A stretch of DNA of 64,000 nucleotides. Source: Ovis canadensis. Taxonomy: Eukaryota; Chordata; Mammalia; Artiodactyla; Bovidae. Positions within the stretch are counted from its first letter, which is position 1; each line of letters starts with the position of its first letter. The notes beneath the pieces were generated by a model, which did no database searches, was not told the origin of the DNA, and was given only the letters and a program-made list of their open reading frames with translations. This document shows, piece after piece, positions 36,403 through 47,700 of the stretch. Where the stretch lies: assembly GCF_042477335.2 (NCBI RefSeq), contig NC_091253.1, positions 93,014,501-93,078,500 of the forward strand. The letters are read 5' to 3'. The translations under genes were made by a program, and so were the position numbers.

Positions 36403-37459
36403 ACTGCCTTCTCCACCGAGCCATCTCTAGGCCGACGCAGGCGTTGCCCAAGACACACTGGGAGGCAGTCATCTTGTTCACTTAGTTCACTGAGAGAAGC
36501 CTCAGGTTGAGGGTGCACGGCAGGGGCTTGAGGGGCAAGAGACTTCAGCTTTAGGGGCACTGAAATAATCCTGGGAACATTATCCCTGGGAGAGGGAGAA
36601 AAACATCCTACTGCATTGGTCAGAAACCCCTGGGGAAGCCTGCTTGGCCCTAGAGTGGTTGAAGAGGCTTTGATGGGCCTTAGAGGGTGACCGTGACCCC
36701 CTACCCCATGCACTGGGGGAGCAACAGGGGTTGCCAAACTACTGTCTGAGGTGGGTATGCCTTCTCTTAAGTGCCAAACATCTCTTCTGTTGGACAGTTC
36801 CCATCCGCAGAGGAGGGACCGAAAACTGCCTCATCCCAGCTTCTCTCATTTGGTACCAGATCAGTGCGAAGTGGCCCTATTATATGAGCTAGTAGGGGTG
36901 CACAGGTATCTCTGTGCCCCCACCGTGGGGTGTTACAGAGGCTTTGACCTCTCCAGTCGGGGGAATCAGGCCCTGAGGGAGGAACAAATGCTTTGCGAGT
37001 TTAGACAGAAGAGCATTCTAGCAAAGGCACAGCTGGGACACCTGCTCTGTGCTGGAAGAGGGCAGGGCCTGCCTGGGGTTCTGGCAGAAGGCCAGTGAGA
37101 CTGGGAAGCCACGAGCCTGGAGAAGGAGGTAGGAGCAAAGGCTGCAGAGACAGGAAGGATCCTGACTTCTAAGGTTCTTAGATCCCCCCCGCTCCCCCAG
37201 AGGAGCGGGCCTGAATCACGTTTCCATTCAGGGCTGCCAAGTGGAGGGGGCTGGAAAACGGGAAAGGATGCCAGGAAACTGGTTGGGAGTCTCTGGTGAG
37301 GGCTCACTTAGGGGAAGATCTCTTTAACTAACTCTGTCTCCCTCGCCAGGGAGCATTTAGTTAGAGATTTCTCATTTACATTTGGAAAGTCCTTTTCATT
37401 TGTGTGTTTTATGCTTCATAAGTTGGTAAGAATGCTGCGGGCTGGGCACACATTCTTCT

Positions 37460-37600
37460 CCTTGTATGAACTGTGCAGAAAGTGCCCACTGTTACTAGAT
37501 GCTCTCCTGGGTCCTGGGGGTGCGGGATGAGACCAACAGCAATTCTGCCCCTGGAGAGCTCTTGGATAGCAGAAGGAGACAAATGCAAACAATGCAGTGA
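37460..37600 (+). mobile_element. Probable L2 LINE remnant
   Basis: TAGATGCTCTCCTGGGTCCT, GAGACCAACAGCAATTCTGC and GGAGAGCTCTTGGATAGCAG resemble the L2 3' end with its usual decay. Weak call. Confidence 0.4.
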
Positions 37601-38736
37601 GGGTTCTGATTGGAGCCTGGTGGGCTGCAGAGGGGCCAAGTGCAGGCCGAGAAAGAGTGGTCGATTTTAAGAGTGGAGGGTAGTCTTTGAACAGAAAAAG
37701 TTTCACTGGACCCCTGAACTGGGTATTTAAAGTCGACCAGGCACTCCCAAACAGAAAGCAGGCCCTGAGGACTAGATGAAAAAAAAAAATATGGGGGCAG
37801 GCATTTAGCAAGAAAATGAAAGATGGCAGGTGTTTTAGGGTGGGAGAGGGTGTGAGGAGGGGTTGCTGAGGGCAGGGGTCGGCGTGGGGGTCCAGACTGG
37901 CTGTTTAACCTGTGCTAGGCGGCAGGGCCCACTGGGATGTTAAGAAAGGGGTGAAGGAGTTAGGCCGTGTTTGCCCAGACTTGCTCTGTGATTGCTTTGA
38001 GTGTATGATGAGGGGATGAGCCTGGAGGTGGGAAGGGTCTTGGGACACTGTTGGCCATAGAACCAGTGGGATGCAGGCCTGGTTTAAGCAAGTATAAACG
38101 GGAGTGGAGGGGAGGGGTTGGAGCAATGCCAGGGGGTCCCATGTGCTGGAATTGGTTACTGAGTGAGTGCAGGCCATGAGAGAAGGTGTTGAGGGTAACT
38201 CTGGGGTCTCTGGATTGCTTGACTGGCTGGTTCATGGTGTCATTCAAAGAGAGAATGAGAGAAGGAAGGGAGGGAAAGTTTATGGGAAAGTAAGCTTTAG
38301 GCTTATTGAATTTAATCTGTGGGGTTAGCGAGGTGGAGATGTTTGAGAGACAGTGGCCACATGAGTCTGGAGCTGTAGACTGGGGCTAATCCAGGCCTTG
38401 GGTTTGAAAGCCCATCTGTAGTGAGTACCTCAACTACCCACAGGGGCCAGGTAGATGATGAACAGTACTATCTTGGGATCAGAAAGGCAATAGCAAAAAA
38501 AAACCAGATGTAGAAAAGCCCCCAACTGTGCGAATGTGAAATTAAAAGTCTTCTGACTCTTGGTTTCAGCCTGTGGGACACGGAACAGTAGGGAGCAGGA
38601 CTGACTGAGGGTGCCTCCCAGGGCAAAGGCTCAGTGCAATTCCAGATAATTTATCAAATCAGAATTTGTGTATTACAGGATTTCATGATTTTTTCCACAG
38701 AAGTCAGGCATTTCTATATTCATGTAGAATTTCCTA

Positions 38737-38813
38737 GTTCAGTTCAGTTCAGTTCGGTCGCTCAGTCGTGTCCGACTCTTTGCGACCCCATGAATCGCAG
38801 CACGCCAGGCCTG
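38737..38813 (-). mobile_element. Very short BovB insertion with perfect target-site duplication
   Basis: Only 77 bp of the reversed BovB 3' end are present, from TTCAGTTCAGTTCAGTTCGG to CACGCCAGGCCTG. Perfect 13-bp direct repeats GTAGAATTTCCTA (38724-38736 and 38814-38826) flank it. It is an extreme 5' truncation. Confidence 0.92.
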
Positions 38814-39452
38814 GTAGAATTTCCTAAGAATCTAAATATTTCCTAAGAATAAAAATCTAAGAATATTGGCACAGTTAAAAAAATCATCCTATAATCAAAG
38901 CAAAAGGTATCTCTGGGCCAGAGAGTCTGCCGTCACTTCCTCAGACAGAAAGGAATGGATGTTCTGTGAGTACAGGTCCACGTCTCGTTGAACAGAATCA
39001 GAACTGTACATAGTTCTGATGTACTGAACTGCACAATCTCCAACTTACAAATATCGCAGACCTAGAAATTGCTTCTTAGGATTCTTTCACAGTCTCTGAG
39101 GATCCCAGCCAGTAAAATCATTCCTTGGGTTGCTCCACGTCGTTTTCTGTTCTTTTTCCATCAGTCATGCTACAGAGCTTATCTCTTCTAGGCAGGAAAT
39201 GAGGGCCCCGCTGTCCTGGTTGAAAGTTCTTGTGTATGGGTGTGTGTGTTACAGAGAAGTAGGAGATGAAGGGGATTTCCTTCTAGAATCTCAGAGTCTT
39301 CGTGCTAGAAAACACCTTAGAGACTTTTTGTACCAACTGCTTGTTTTCCAGATAGGGAAACTGAGGCTTAAATAAGTTAATGGCATAACTGATATTATAA
39401 CACTGCTGTTCTCACATTCTAGTCGAGTATATCATGCTACCTAACACCATAT

Positions 39453-39678
39453 ATGGCTTCCCAGGTGACGCTAGTGGTAAAGAACCCTCCTGTCAATGCA
39501 GGTAGAAATAAGGGAAGTGAGTTCAATCCCTGGGGTTGGGAAGATCCCCTGGAGAAGGGCATGGCAACCCACTCCAGTATTCTTGCCTGGAGAATTCCAC
39601 AAACAGAGGAGCCCAGCGGGCTATAGTCCATAGGGTCACACAGAGTCAGGCACCACTGGAGTGACTGAGCATGCGTGC
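39453..39678 (+). mobile_element. Bov-tA SINE, sense, with target-site duplication
   Basis: The head GGCTTCCCAGGTGACGCTAG runs to CACCACTGGAGTGACTGAGC. Direct repeats AACACCATAT (39443-39452 and 39679-39688) belong to L1 sequence, so the SINE sits inside the L1. Confidence 0.9.
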
Positions 39679-40533
39679 AACACCATATGCAAAAATTAAC
39701 TCAAAATGGATTAAAAACCTAGATGTAAGACCAAAACCATAAAACCCCTGGAAGAAAACAGAAGCAGAAACTTTGATATAAATCATATCTGTCTCCTAAA
39801 GCAAAGGAAATGAAAGCAAAAATAAGCAAGTTAAACCTAATTAAACTCCGAAGCTTTTGCACAGCAAAAGAAATGATTGTTAAAATGAAAAGACAACCTA
39901 CAGAATGGGAGAAAATGTTTGCAAACGATATAACTGATAAGGGGTTAATATCCAAAATATGCAAAGAGCTCATACAACTCAGCGTCAGAAAACAACCTAA
40001 TTTAAAAATGGGTAGAATACTGAAATAGACGTGTTTCCAAAGAGAACATGCAGAAGGCCAACAGGCACATGAAAAGATGTTCAACATTGTGAATCATCAG
40101 AGAAATGTAAATTAATAAACTCTAGAAACGATCCCTGAAAGTACAGTCTTGAGAAATGCAAATTTAAACCACAAAGAGATATCACCTCAAGCTGTCAGAA
40201 TGGCTATCCTCAGAAAGAGCACAAACGACAAAGGTTGGTGAGGATGTGGAGAACAAGGAATTGCTCGTGCGCTTTTTTTGGGGAATATAAATTGGTGCAG
40301 CCACTGTGGAAAACTGTACGAAGGTTTCTCGAAAAATAGAACTACCATATGACTCAGTGACTCCACTCCTGGGTATATGTGAAAAAAAATGAGAACACTA
40401 ATTCAGAAAGATACATGCACCCCAATATTCATAGTAATAGTATTTACAGTCGCCAAGATATGGAAGCAAGCTAAGTGTCCATCAGTGGATGAATGGATAC
40501 AAAATACATGACACAAACACGCACAATGGAATA

Positions 40534-40815
40534 CTGCTGCTGCTGCTGCGAAGTCGCTTCAGTCGTCTCCGACTCTGTGCAACCCCATAGATGGCAGCCC
40601 ACCAGGCTCCCCCATCCCTGGGATTCCCCAAGCAAGAACACTGGAGTGGGTTGCCATTTCCTTCTCCAATGCATGAAAGTAAAAAGTGAAAGTGAAGTCA
40701 TTCAGCCTTGTCCGACTCTTCGCGACCCCATGGACTATAGCCTACCAGGCTCCTCTGTCCATGGTATTTTCCAGGCAAGAGTACTGGAGTGGCTTGCCGT
40801 TGCTTTCTCTACTAC
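40534..40815 (-). mobile_element. BovA2 SINE dimer, antisense, inside L1
   Basis: A (TGC)n start, two BovA units and the linker GTAAAAAGTGAAAGTGAAG. The L1 phrase before it (CAATGGAATACT) resumes after it with TACTACTCAACCATCA. Confidence 0.9.
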
Positions 40816-40830
40816 TCAACCATCAGAATA

Positions 40831-41045
40831 ACTTCCCTGGTGGCTCAGACTGTAAAGAATTTGCCTTCAGTGCAAGAGAACTGGGTTCAATCCCTGAGTT
40901 GGGAAGATTCCCTGGAAAGGGAATGGAAACCTAATCCTGTATTCTTGCCTGGAAAATCCCATGGACAGAGAAGTCTGGTGGGTTACAGACCATGGGGTTG
41001 CAAACAGTCAGATATGACTGAGTGACTAACACTTTTCACTTTCAT
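40831..41045 (+). mobile_element. Bov-tA SINE, sense, inside L1
   Basis: The head ACTTCCCTGGTGGCTCAGAC runs to GAGTGACTAACACTTTTCAC. It lies only about 15 bp after the BovA2 copy, in opposite orientation, so the L1 was hit twice within about 20 bp. Confidence 0.9.
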
Positions 41046-41339
41046 AAAAAGAATGTAAATTTGCCATTTGCAGCAATATGGATGGACTTCAAGGGTATTA
41101 CGCTAAGTGAAATAAATCAGACAGAGAAAGAGAAATATTGTATGAAAGCATTTATATATGGAATCTGGAAAACAAAACCAACTAGTGACTACAACATAAA
41201 AGACTCAGAGAACAGAAAGTTCTCACAGAGAACAAGCTAGTGGTTATCAGTGACAGGTTGGGGGAAGAGGAGGGGCCAAGATAGAGGTAGGGGATTAAGA
41301 GGTACAAACTATTATGTATAAAACTCCCTTGAACAGCAA

Positions 41340-41652
41340 GTGGGTCAAACCAATCAATCCTAAAGGAAATCAACCCTGAATATTCCTTAGAAGGACTGAT
41401 GTTGAAGCTGACACTCCAATACTTTGGCCACCTGATGCAAAGACCTGACTTATTGGAAAAGACCCTGATGCTGGGAAAGATTGAAGGCGGGAGGAGGAGA
41501 AGGGGATGACAGAGGATGAGATGGTTGGATGGCATCATTGACTCAATGGAGATGAGTTTGAGCAAACTCCAGGAGGTAGTGAAGGACAGGAAAGCCTGGT
41601 GTGCTGCAGTTCATGGAATCTTAAAGAGCTGGACATGACTTAACAACTGAAC
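41340..41652 (+). mobile_element. BovB (RTE) LINE 3' end, sense, inside L1
   Basis: GTCAAACCAATCAATCCTAA through CTGGACATGACTTAACAACT. Direct repeats AACAGCAA (41332-41339 and 41653-41660) mark the insertion. Confidence 0.88.
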
Positions 41653-41787
41653 AACAGCAAATAATCTACAAGTATATACTGTACAACACAGGGAATATGA
41701 CCTGTATTTTGTAGTAACTATTAGTGGAATATAATTTAGACCTTGTGAATTACTTTGCTGCACCCCTATAATTTGTATAATATTGTG

Positions 41788-42009
41788 TGCTGTGCTCTGC
41801 TGTGCTTAGTTGCTCAGTCTTGTCCGGCTCTCTGTGACCCCATGGACTAGTCCTCCCAGCTTCTCTGTCCATAGGGATTCTCCAGGCAAGAATACTGGAG
41901 TGGGTTGCCATACCCTCCTCCAGGGGATCTTCCTAACCTAGGGATCGAACCCAGGTCTCCTGCATTGCAGGCGAATTCTTTACCATCTGAGCCACCAGGG
42001 AAGCCCATG
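41788..42009 (-). mobile_element. Bov-tA SINE, antisense, inside L1
   Basis: TGCTGTGCTTAGTTGCTCAG through GAGCCACCAGGGAAGCCC. Perfect repeats TAATATTGTG (41778-41787 and 42010-42019) flank it. Confidence 0.92.
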
Positions 42010-42246
42010 TAATATTGTGCTTCAATTTAAATTAAAAAGTAGGTTACATGGCAAAAAATAAAATCTGACATCTCAGAAAAAAAAAAAAAAGCATTTCATT
42101 CTCTCTCCATCTTTGGATGTGGAGGTGATGTGGGAAACTCAGCCTTGGTAAGATGCTCTCTGAGCTCTTTATTCCAGGGTAGCATGGAGTCCCCTCATCT
42201 GTACCACTTGAAGAACTTCTTACCTGAAGTCAGGGAGGCACAAAAC

Positions 42247-42308
42247 AAGCTTATTGCCCCATGAGGTTGACCCTTGCATTATTAACATATCCTCCAAAAA
42301 AGAAAGAA
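42247..42308 (+). repeat. 62-bp dispersed duplication, copy 1 (outside the L1)
   Basis: Starts AAGCTTATTG and ends CCTCCAAAAAAGAAAGAA. It matches 43808-43869 at 57 of 62 positions. This copy lies between the sense L1 and the start of the antisense L1. Confidence 0.9.
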
Positions 42309-43807
42309 GCAAACAAACAAAAGGAAGGAAGGCAGGAACTACACATCTACAGATTTCTTTCACTGAAGATTTGCAACCATCCCCAGCTCTGTACTCTCAG
42401 GGGCTTCCAGAGGAAAGAATTGTATGATACATTTCTGAAATAGGTCATTTTTTGCCTTTTCTCTTTGTAATGTATGAGATGTAACTCACATATCTTAAGA
42501 TTTGCCCTTTTAAAATGGCCAATTCTTTGGTTTTTAATGTATCATAAAAATATGCAACCATCACCACTGTCTGATCCCAGAACACTTTCACTTTCAAAGA
42601 AACCCTATACCCACTGGCAGTCACTCTTTCCTCTCCTCCCAACCCCTGGCAAACACTGATTTGTTTTCAGTCTCTATAGATTTGCCTTTACAGACACCTC
42701 ATAAAAATGAAGTCATATAACATGTGGCCTTTTGTGTATAGTTTCTTTTACTTAGAATATTTTCAAGGTTCATCCATATTGTAGCAGCTATTAGTACTCT
42801 ACTCCTTTTTCATAGCTGAATAATATTCCATTGTGTGAATATGCTACCTTTCGAATATCCATTTATCATTTGATGGACATTTATGGCTATTACAAAGTAA
42901 TGGAATTATGGACATTCATGTACAATTTTTTGTGAGGACATATGTTTTCCATTCTCTTGGATATATACCTAAGAGTAAAATTTCTGAGTCATGATAAATT
43001 TAATATTTAGCCTTTTGAATAACTGTAAAATTGGTCTGCAAAACAACTGAACTGTGTTACATTCCCACCAGCATTGTATAAGTGTTGTGATATCTCTACA
43101 TCCTTGACAACGCTTGTTACCATTTTTAAAAAAATTGTAATTAAAGCTATTCTAGTGGATAGAGTGGTTTCTTTGTGGTTTGGGTTTCCTAATGATTAAT
43201 GTTAATATCTTTTAATGTACTTATGTACTATTTGTATCTGTTCTTTGGAGAAATGTCTCTTCAAATCCTTTGCCTATTTTAAAATTGTATTATGTCTTTT
43301 TATTGTAAGAGCTGTTTATATATTCTGCATAAAGTTCCTTATCATACACATAATTTGCAAATACTTTCTCACATGCCGTAGATTGTCTTTTCAGTTTCTT
43401 GGTAATGTCATTTGAAGCACAAAAGCTTTTGATTTTGAAGTTCAATTTATTTATTTTATTTTCTGTTTGTGCTGTTGATATAATATCTAAAAAACTATTG
43501 CCTCATCAAGAGTCATAAGGTTTTATGCCTGTGTTTTCTTCTTAAAGTCTTATAGTTTTAACATTTAGGCCTTTGATCTATTTTTAGTTGTTCCGTGCAT
43601 GGTACAAGGTAGGGATCTAACTTCATTTTCTTTTGCATGTGAGGATCCAGTTGTTCAAGCATCATTTGCTGAAAACACTATTTTTTCCCCCTTGAATTAT
43701 CTAAACACCTTTGTTGGAAATTAATTTGACAATAAATACAAAAGTTTACTTCTGTACTCCTGATTTTGAGTCCACTGATCTATATGTCTATCCTTATGCA
43801 GTGCCAT

Positions 43808-43869
43808 AAGCTTATTGGCCCATGAGGTTGATCCTTAGGTTATTAACATATCCTCCAAAAAAGAAAGAA
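43808..43869 (+). repeat. 62-bp dispersed duplication, copy 2 (inside the L1)
   Basis: It replaces a short part of the L1 after CTATATGTCTATCCTTATGC. It is 57 of 62 identical to 42247-42308, in the same orientation 1561 bp downstream. No target-site duplication or poly-A is seen. Confidence 0.88.
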
Positions 43870-44520
43870 AGAAATTCTTATACAGTTCTATAATATTGTA
43901 GCTTTGTAGTAAAGTTTGAAATTAGGCAGTGCTAGGTCCCCTAACTTGGTTCTTCTTTTTCAAGATTGTTTTGGTTATTTTGGGTCTTTTACATTTAAAC
44001 CTAAATTTTAGGATCATCCTGTTAATTCTACAAATAAGACAAAGGTAATTTTGATAGAGATTGTGTTGAATCAGTATCTCAACTTGGGGAATATTACTAT
44101 CTTAAAAATCTTGTTTTTCAGGTTTTAAGGATGGGGTGTTTTCCATTTATTTAGATCTTTAATTTCTTTCAATAATGTTTTATAGTTTTCAGATTAAAAA
44201 TTCAGATTTTCTTGTATTTCTCAGGTTAAATTTATTTTGAAGTATGTTATTCTTTTTAATCTTATTGTGTATGGGGTTGTTTTCATAACATCACTTTAAG
44301 ATCTATTTTTTGCTAGTGTATAGAAATAGTATTGATTTCTGTATATTAATCTTTTGTCCTGCAGCCTCATTGTACTTGTTTATTTGCTGTAAAATTCTTT
44401 GTAGATTCCTTAAGATTTTCCATATAAAAGATCATGTCTTCTGTGAATAGAGGTACTTTTATTTTCCAATCTGGATGACTTTTATTTCTTTTCTTGCCTA
44501 AGATCTCAAGTACAATATTA

Positions 44521-45415
44521 GACAGGAAGTCCCCTACATGTGAATGAGTTCTGTTCCGAGAATGCGTTCTTAAAGTCCAATTTGTTCATAAGTCCAACAG
44601 AGTTAGACTAGTTACCCAACAATTGGCTATAGAGTACCACATTATAATTGGTTTATAATACTTTTCACACAGATAATATGCAAAAAACAAACATAAAAAA
44701 TGAAAACATTTTTAGCCTTACAGAATAGTACCTTGAAAATACAGGACAGCACCTGGCATACAGGGGCTGGTACAGAGTGAATAGGCAAGAAGAGTTACTG
44801 ACCTGAAGAGGGAGAGGAGGTGGCAGACGACAGAGCTGAAGGAGTGTCAGCAATAGGAGACAGAGGGCGAGCTGCAATTTCACTCCCACCTGATGCTGAT
44901 AGCACAGGTTCTGGCTCCTTGCTGCATTCAACTCTACCCTTTTGATAAAATGATCCAGTGATGTCTGGGTAGGGCCTCTTTTTTTCTCATTGTAGATGAT
45001 ATCTTGGGCTTGAAATTAATACATTATACTACTACATTCTATACAATGCGTGCATGCTCAGTCATATCTGCCTCTTTGCGACCGCATGGACTGGAGCCCA
45101 CCAGGCTCTTCTGTCCATGGCATTCTCCAGGCAAGAACACTGGAGTGGGTTGCTATTTCCTCCTCCAGGGGATCTTCCCAGCCCAGGGCTTGACCTAGCA
45201 TCTCCTATGTCTCCTACATTGGAAGGCAGATTCTTTTCACCATCGAGCCACCTGAGAAGCCCATCCTCTACAGAACTGTAAAGTCCACAAAAGCACAACC
45301 ACTTATAGAGGACGCACACACGTGACAACGTGCGCCAGATAAGTGAACTAACTTAAGACATGGAGATGCATTTTCGAATCTCTGAGCGCTCGCAACTTGA
45401 AGGGGACTTACTATA
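44521..45415. mobile_element. Pogo/Tigger-like DNA transposon remnant inside L1
   Basis: L1 sequence breaks off at ACAATATTA and resumes at GAAGTGGCAACACTGGG. Between them the ends are inverted: CAGGAAGTCCCCTACATGTG at the left, and at the right the reverse of TAGTAAGTCCCCTTCAAGTT. TA-rich flanks fit a TA-targeting Tc1/mariner-pogo element. The body (44620-45010) resembles a Tigger-type non-autonomous element. A Bov-tA interrupts it. Confidence 0.6.
45045..45263 (-). mobile_element. Bov-tA SINE, antisense, third-level nested
   Basis: TGCATGCTCAGTCATATCTG through GAGCCACCTGAGAAGCCC. It sits inside the DNA transposon, which sits inside the L1, giving the insertion order L1, then transposon, then SINE. 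Confidence 0.88.
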
Positions 45416-46085
45416 TAGAAGTGGCAACACTGGGCTTCATTTCCTTGTTCCTGATCATACGGGGAAAGCTTTCAGTCTTTCACCACTAAGTATAATATTA
45501 ATATTAACTGTGGGTTTTTCTTATATATCCTTTACCAGGTTGAGGAATTTACCTTCTACTCCTGAACTGTTGCATATTTTTCATCATGAAAGGATATTGG
45601 ATTTTGTGGAATGATTTTCTGCCTCTATTGAGATACTCGTCTGGTTTTGTCCTTAATTCTATTAATGTGGAGTATTAAATTAATTGATTTTTGTAGCTTG
45701 AACCAGCCTTGTATTCTGGGATAAATACCACTTGGTCATGATATATAATTTTTTATAGTTGCTAGATTCAGTTTGCTAGTATTTTGTTGAAAATTTTTAC
45801 ATCTGTATTTATAAGAGATATTGCTCTGTAGTTTTATTGCATTTTTTCTCATTTATATATAAGGATGATACTGGCCTCATAGAATAAGTTAGGAAGTGTT
45901 CCATACTCTTTTTTTTTTTTTTTTTTGGAAGTATTTGTAAAACTTTGGTGTTAATTCTCTCATTGTTAGGCAGAATTCACCAGTGAAGTTATCTAGACCT
46001 GGACTTTCCTTTGTGGGAATTTTTAAAATTATTAGCTCAATCTTTTTACTTACTATAGTTCTTTTATTCTTTTGTCAATTTTGGT

Positions 46086-47167
46086 TCAGTTCAGCTGAGT
46101 TCAGTTGCTCAGTCGTGTCCGACTCTTGTGACTCCATGGACTGCAGCACGTCAGGCCTCCCTGTCCATCACCACCTCCTGGGATTTACTCAAACTCGTGT
46201 CGATTGAGTCTGTGACGCCATCCAACCATATTATCCTCTGTCACTCCCTTCTCCTCCCGCCTTCAATCTTTCCCAGCATCAAGGTATTTTCAAATGAGTC
46301 AGTTTTTCTCATTTAGTGGCCAAAGTATTGGAGTTTCAGCTTCAGCATCAGTCCTTCCAATGGCTATTCAGGACTGATTTCCTTTAGGATGGACTGGTTG
46401 CATCTCCTTGCAGTCCAAGGGACTCTTCAAGAGTCTTCTCCAACACCACAGTTCAAAAGCATCAATTCTTCGACCCTCAGCTTTCTTTATAGTCCAACTC
46501 TCACATCTATACATGACTACTGGAAAAAACATAGCTTTGACTAGATGGACCTTTGTTGGCAAAGTAATGTCTCTGCTTTTGTGTATGCTGTTTAGGTTGG
46601 TCATAGCTTTTCTTCCAAGCAGCAAGCGTCTTTTAATTTCATGGTTGGAGTCATCATCTGCAGTGATTTTGGAGCCCCCCCCAAAATAAAGTCTGTCACA
46701 GTTTCCACTGTTTCCTCATCTATTTGCCATGAAGTGATGGGACCAGATGCCATGATCTTCGTTTTCTGAATGTTGAGCTTTAAGCCAGCTTTTTCACTCT
46801 CCTCTTTCACTTTCACGGAGGCTCTTTAGTCCTTCTTCACTTTCTGCCATAAGGGTGGTGTCATTTTCATATCTGAGGTCATTGATCTTTCTCCCAGCAA
46901 TCTTGATTCCAGCTTGTGCTTCATCCGGTCCAGCATTTCTCATGATGTACTCTGCATGTAGGTTAAATGAGCAAGGTGACAACATACAGCCTTGACGGAC
47001 TCCTTTCCCAATATGGAACCAGCCTGTTTTCCATGTCCAATTCTAACTGTTGCTTCTTGACCTGCATACAGATTTCTCAGGAGACCGGTCAGATAGTCTG
47101 GTAGTCCCATCTCTTGAAGAATTTTCCACAGTTTGTGGTGACCCACACAGTCAAAGGCTTTGGCATA
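46086..47167 (-). mobile_element. BovB (RTE) LINE, antisense, 1.08 kb, perfect target-site duplication
   Basis: It runs from the reversed (CAGTT)n terminus at 46086 to the reverse-transcriptase region at its truncated 5' end (47167). Perfect 12-bp repeats GTCAATTTTGGT (46074-46085 and 47168-47179) flank it. On the - strand, 46940-47146 reads as RT-like protein (GLPDYLTGLLRNLYAGQEAT), with stops beyond, so it is inactive. It is inserted in L1. Confidence 0.93.
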
Positions 47168-47298
47168 GTCAATTTTGGTAGTTTTTGTCTAAGAATTTAT
47201 CCATTTCACCTAGGTTGTCTGATTTGTGAGAAAACGATTGCTCATAGTATTCTATTTAGATTTTTTAATCTCTGTAAGTTTGGTAGTGATGTTCCCTC

Positions 47299-47372
47299 TT
47301 TTTTTTTTTTTTTTTTTTGGTTGTGCCATGTGTGGCTTGCAGGTTCTTAGTTCCTCAACCAGGGATTGAACT
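47299..47372 (-). mobile_element. CHR-type SINE fragment, antisense, inside L1
   Basis: A long T run is followed by GGTTGTGCCATGTGTGGCTT and AACCAGGGATTGAACTGG, the reversed B-box part of a CHR element. Its right part is missing. Confidence 0.55.
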
Positions 47373-47551
47373 GGTTGAGATAAGTTCAGTTGAAGATTTG
47401 TTCATTGTATTGATCTTTTTTTTTTTTAATCAACTTTTGGTTTTGTTGATTTTCTCCTTTGCTTTTGTATTCTCCATTTCATTAATTTCCACTTTATATT
47501 TCATTCTGCTTGCTTTGGGCTAGTTTAGTCATCATTTATTTAGTTTTTGTA

Positions 47552-47700
47552 AAAAATAATTTTTTATTTATTTATGGCTGCTCTGGGTCTTCATTGCTGC
47601 ATATGGGCTTTCTCCAGCTGTGATGAGCAGGGGCTAACTCTTTATTGCCATGAGCGGGCTTGTCATTGCGGTGGCTTCTTTTTTTGTGGAGCACATGCCA
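47552..47700 (-). mobile_element. CHR-type SINE fragment, antisense
   Basis: TTTATTTATGGCTGCTCTGG, TTCATTGCTGCATATGGGCT and GCGGTGGCTTCTTTTTTTG. The tRNA-like half is absent. Confidence 0.65.

Larger units (their letters stand above)
39437..42090 (+). mobile_element. L1 LINE 3' end, sense, interrupted by five ruminant elements
   Basis: Sense L1 ORF2 end and 3' UTR: ACTCAAAATGGATTAAAAAC, GGAGAAAATGTTTGCAAACG, TTTGCAGCAATATGGATGGA, and a poly-A tail at 42077-42090. The frame at 39810-40028 is a decayed piece of ORF2. Inserted elements are Bov-tA (39453-39678), BovA2 (40534-40815), Bov-tA (40831-41045), BovB (41340-41652) and Bov-tA (41788-42009). L1 sequence continues across each break. Confidence 0.85.
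42460..47545 (-). mobile_element. L1 LINE, antisense, about 3 kb of L1 split by nested insertions
   Basis: Reversed L1 3' region and ORF2: AATATTCCATTGTGTGAATA, ATATACCTAAGAGTAAAATT and GGTTCATCCATATTGTAGCA early; TGAACCAGCCTTGTATTCTG late. It is interrupted by a 62-bp segment (43808-43869), a DNA transposon (44521-45415), a BovB (46086-47167) and a CHR fragment (47299-47372). No frame of useful length remains. Confidence 0.82.

Noticed and set aside
36354..37307. Several 110-130 codon open frames on both strands in intron 3
   Set aside because: Overlapping in several frames in a G/C-richer stretch; one ends in a poly-valine/cysteine run that is only the (AC)n repeat translated.
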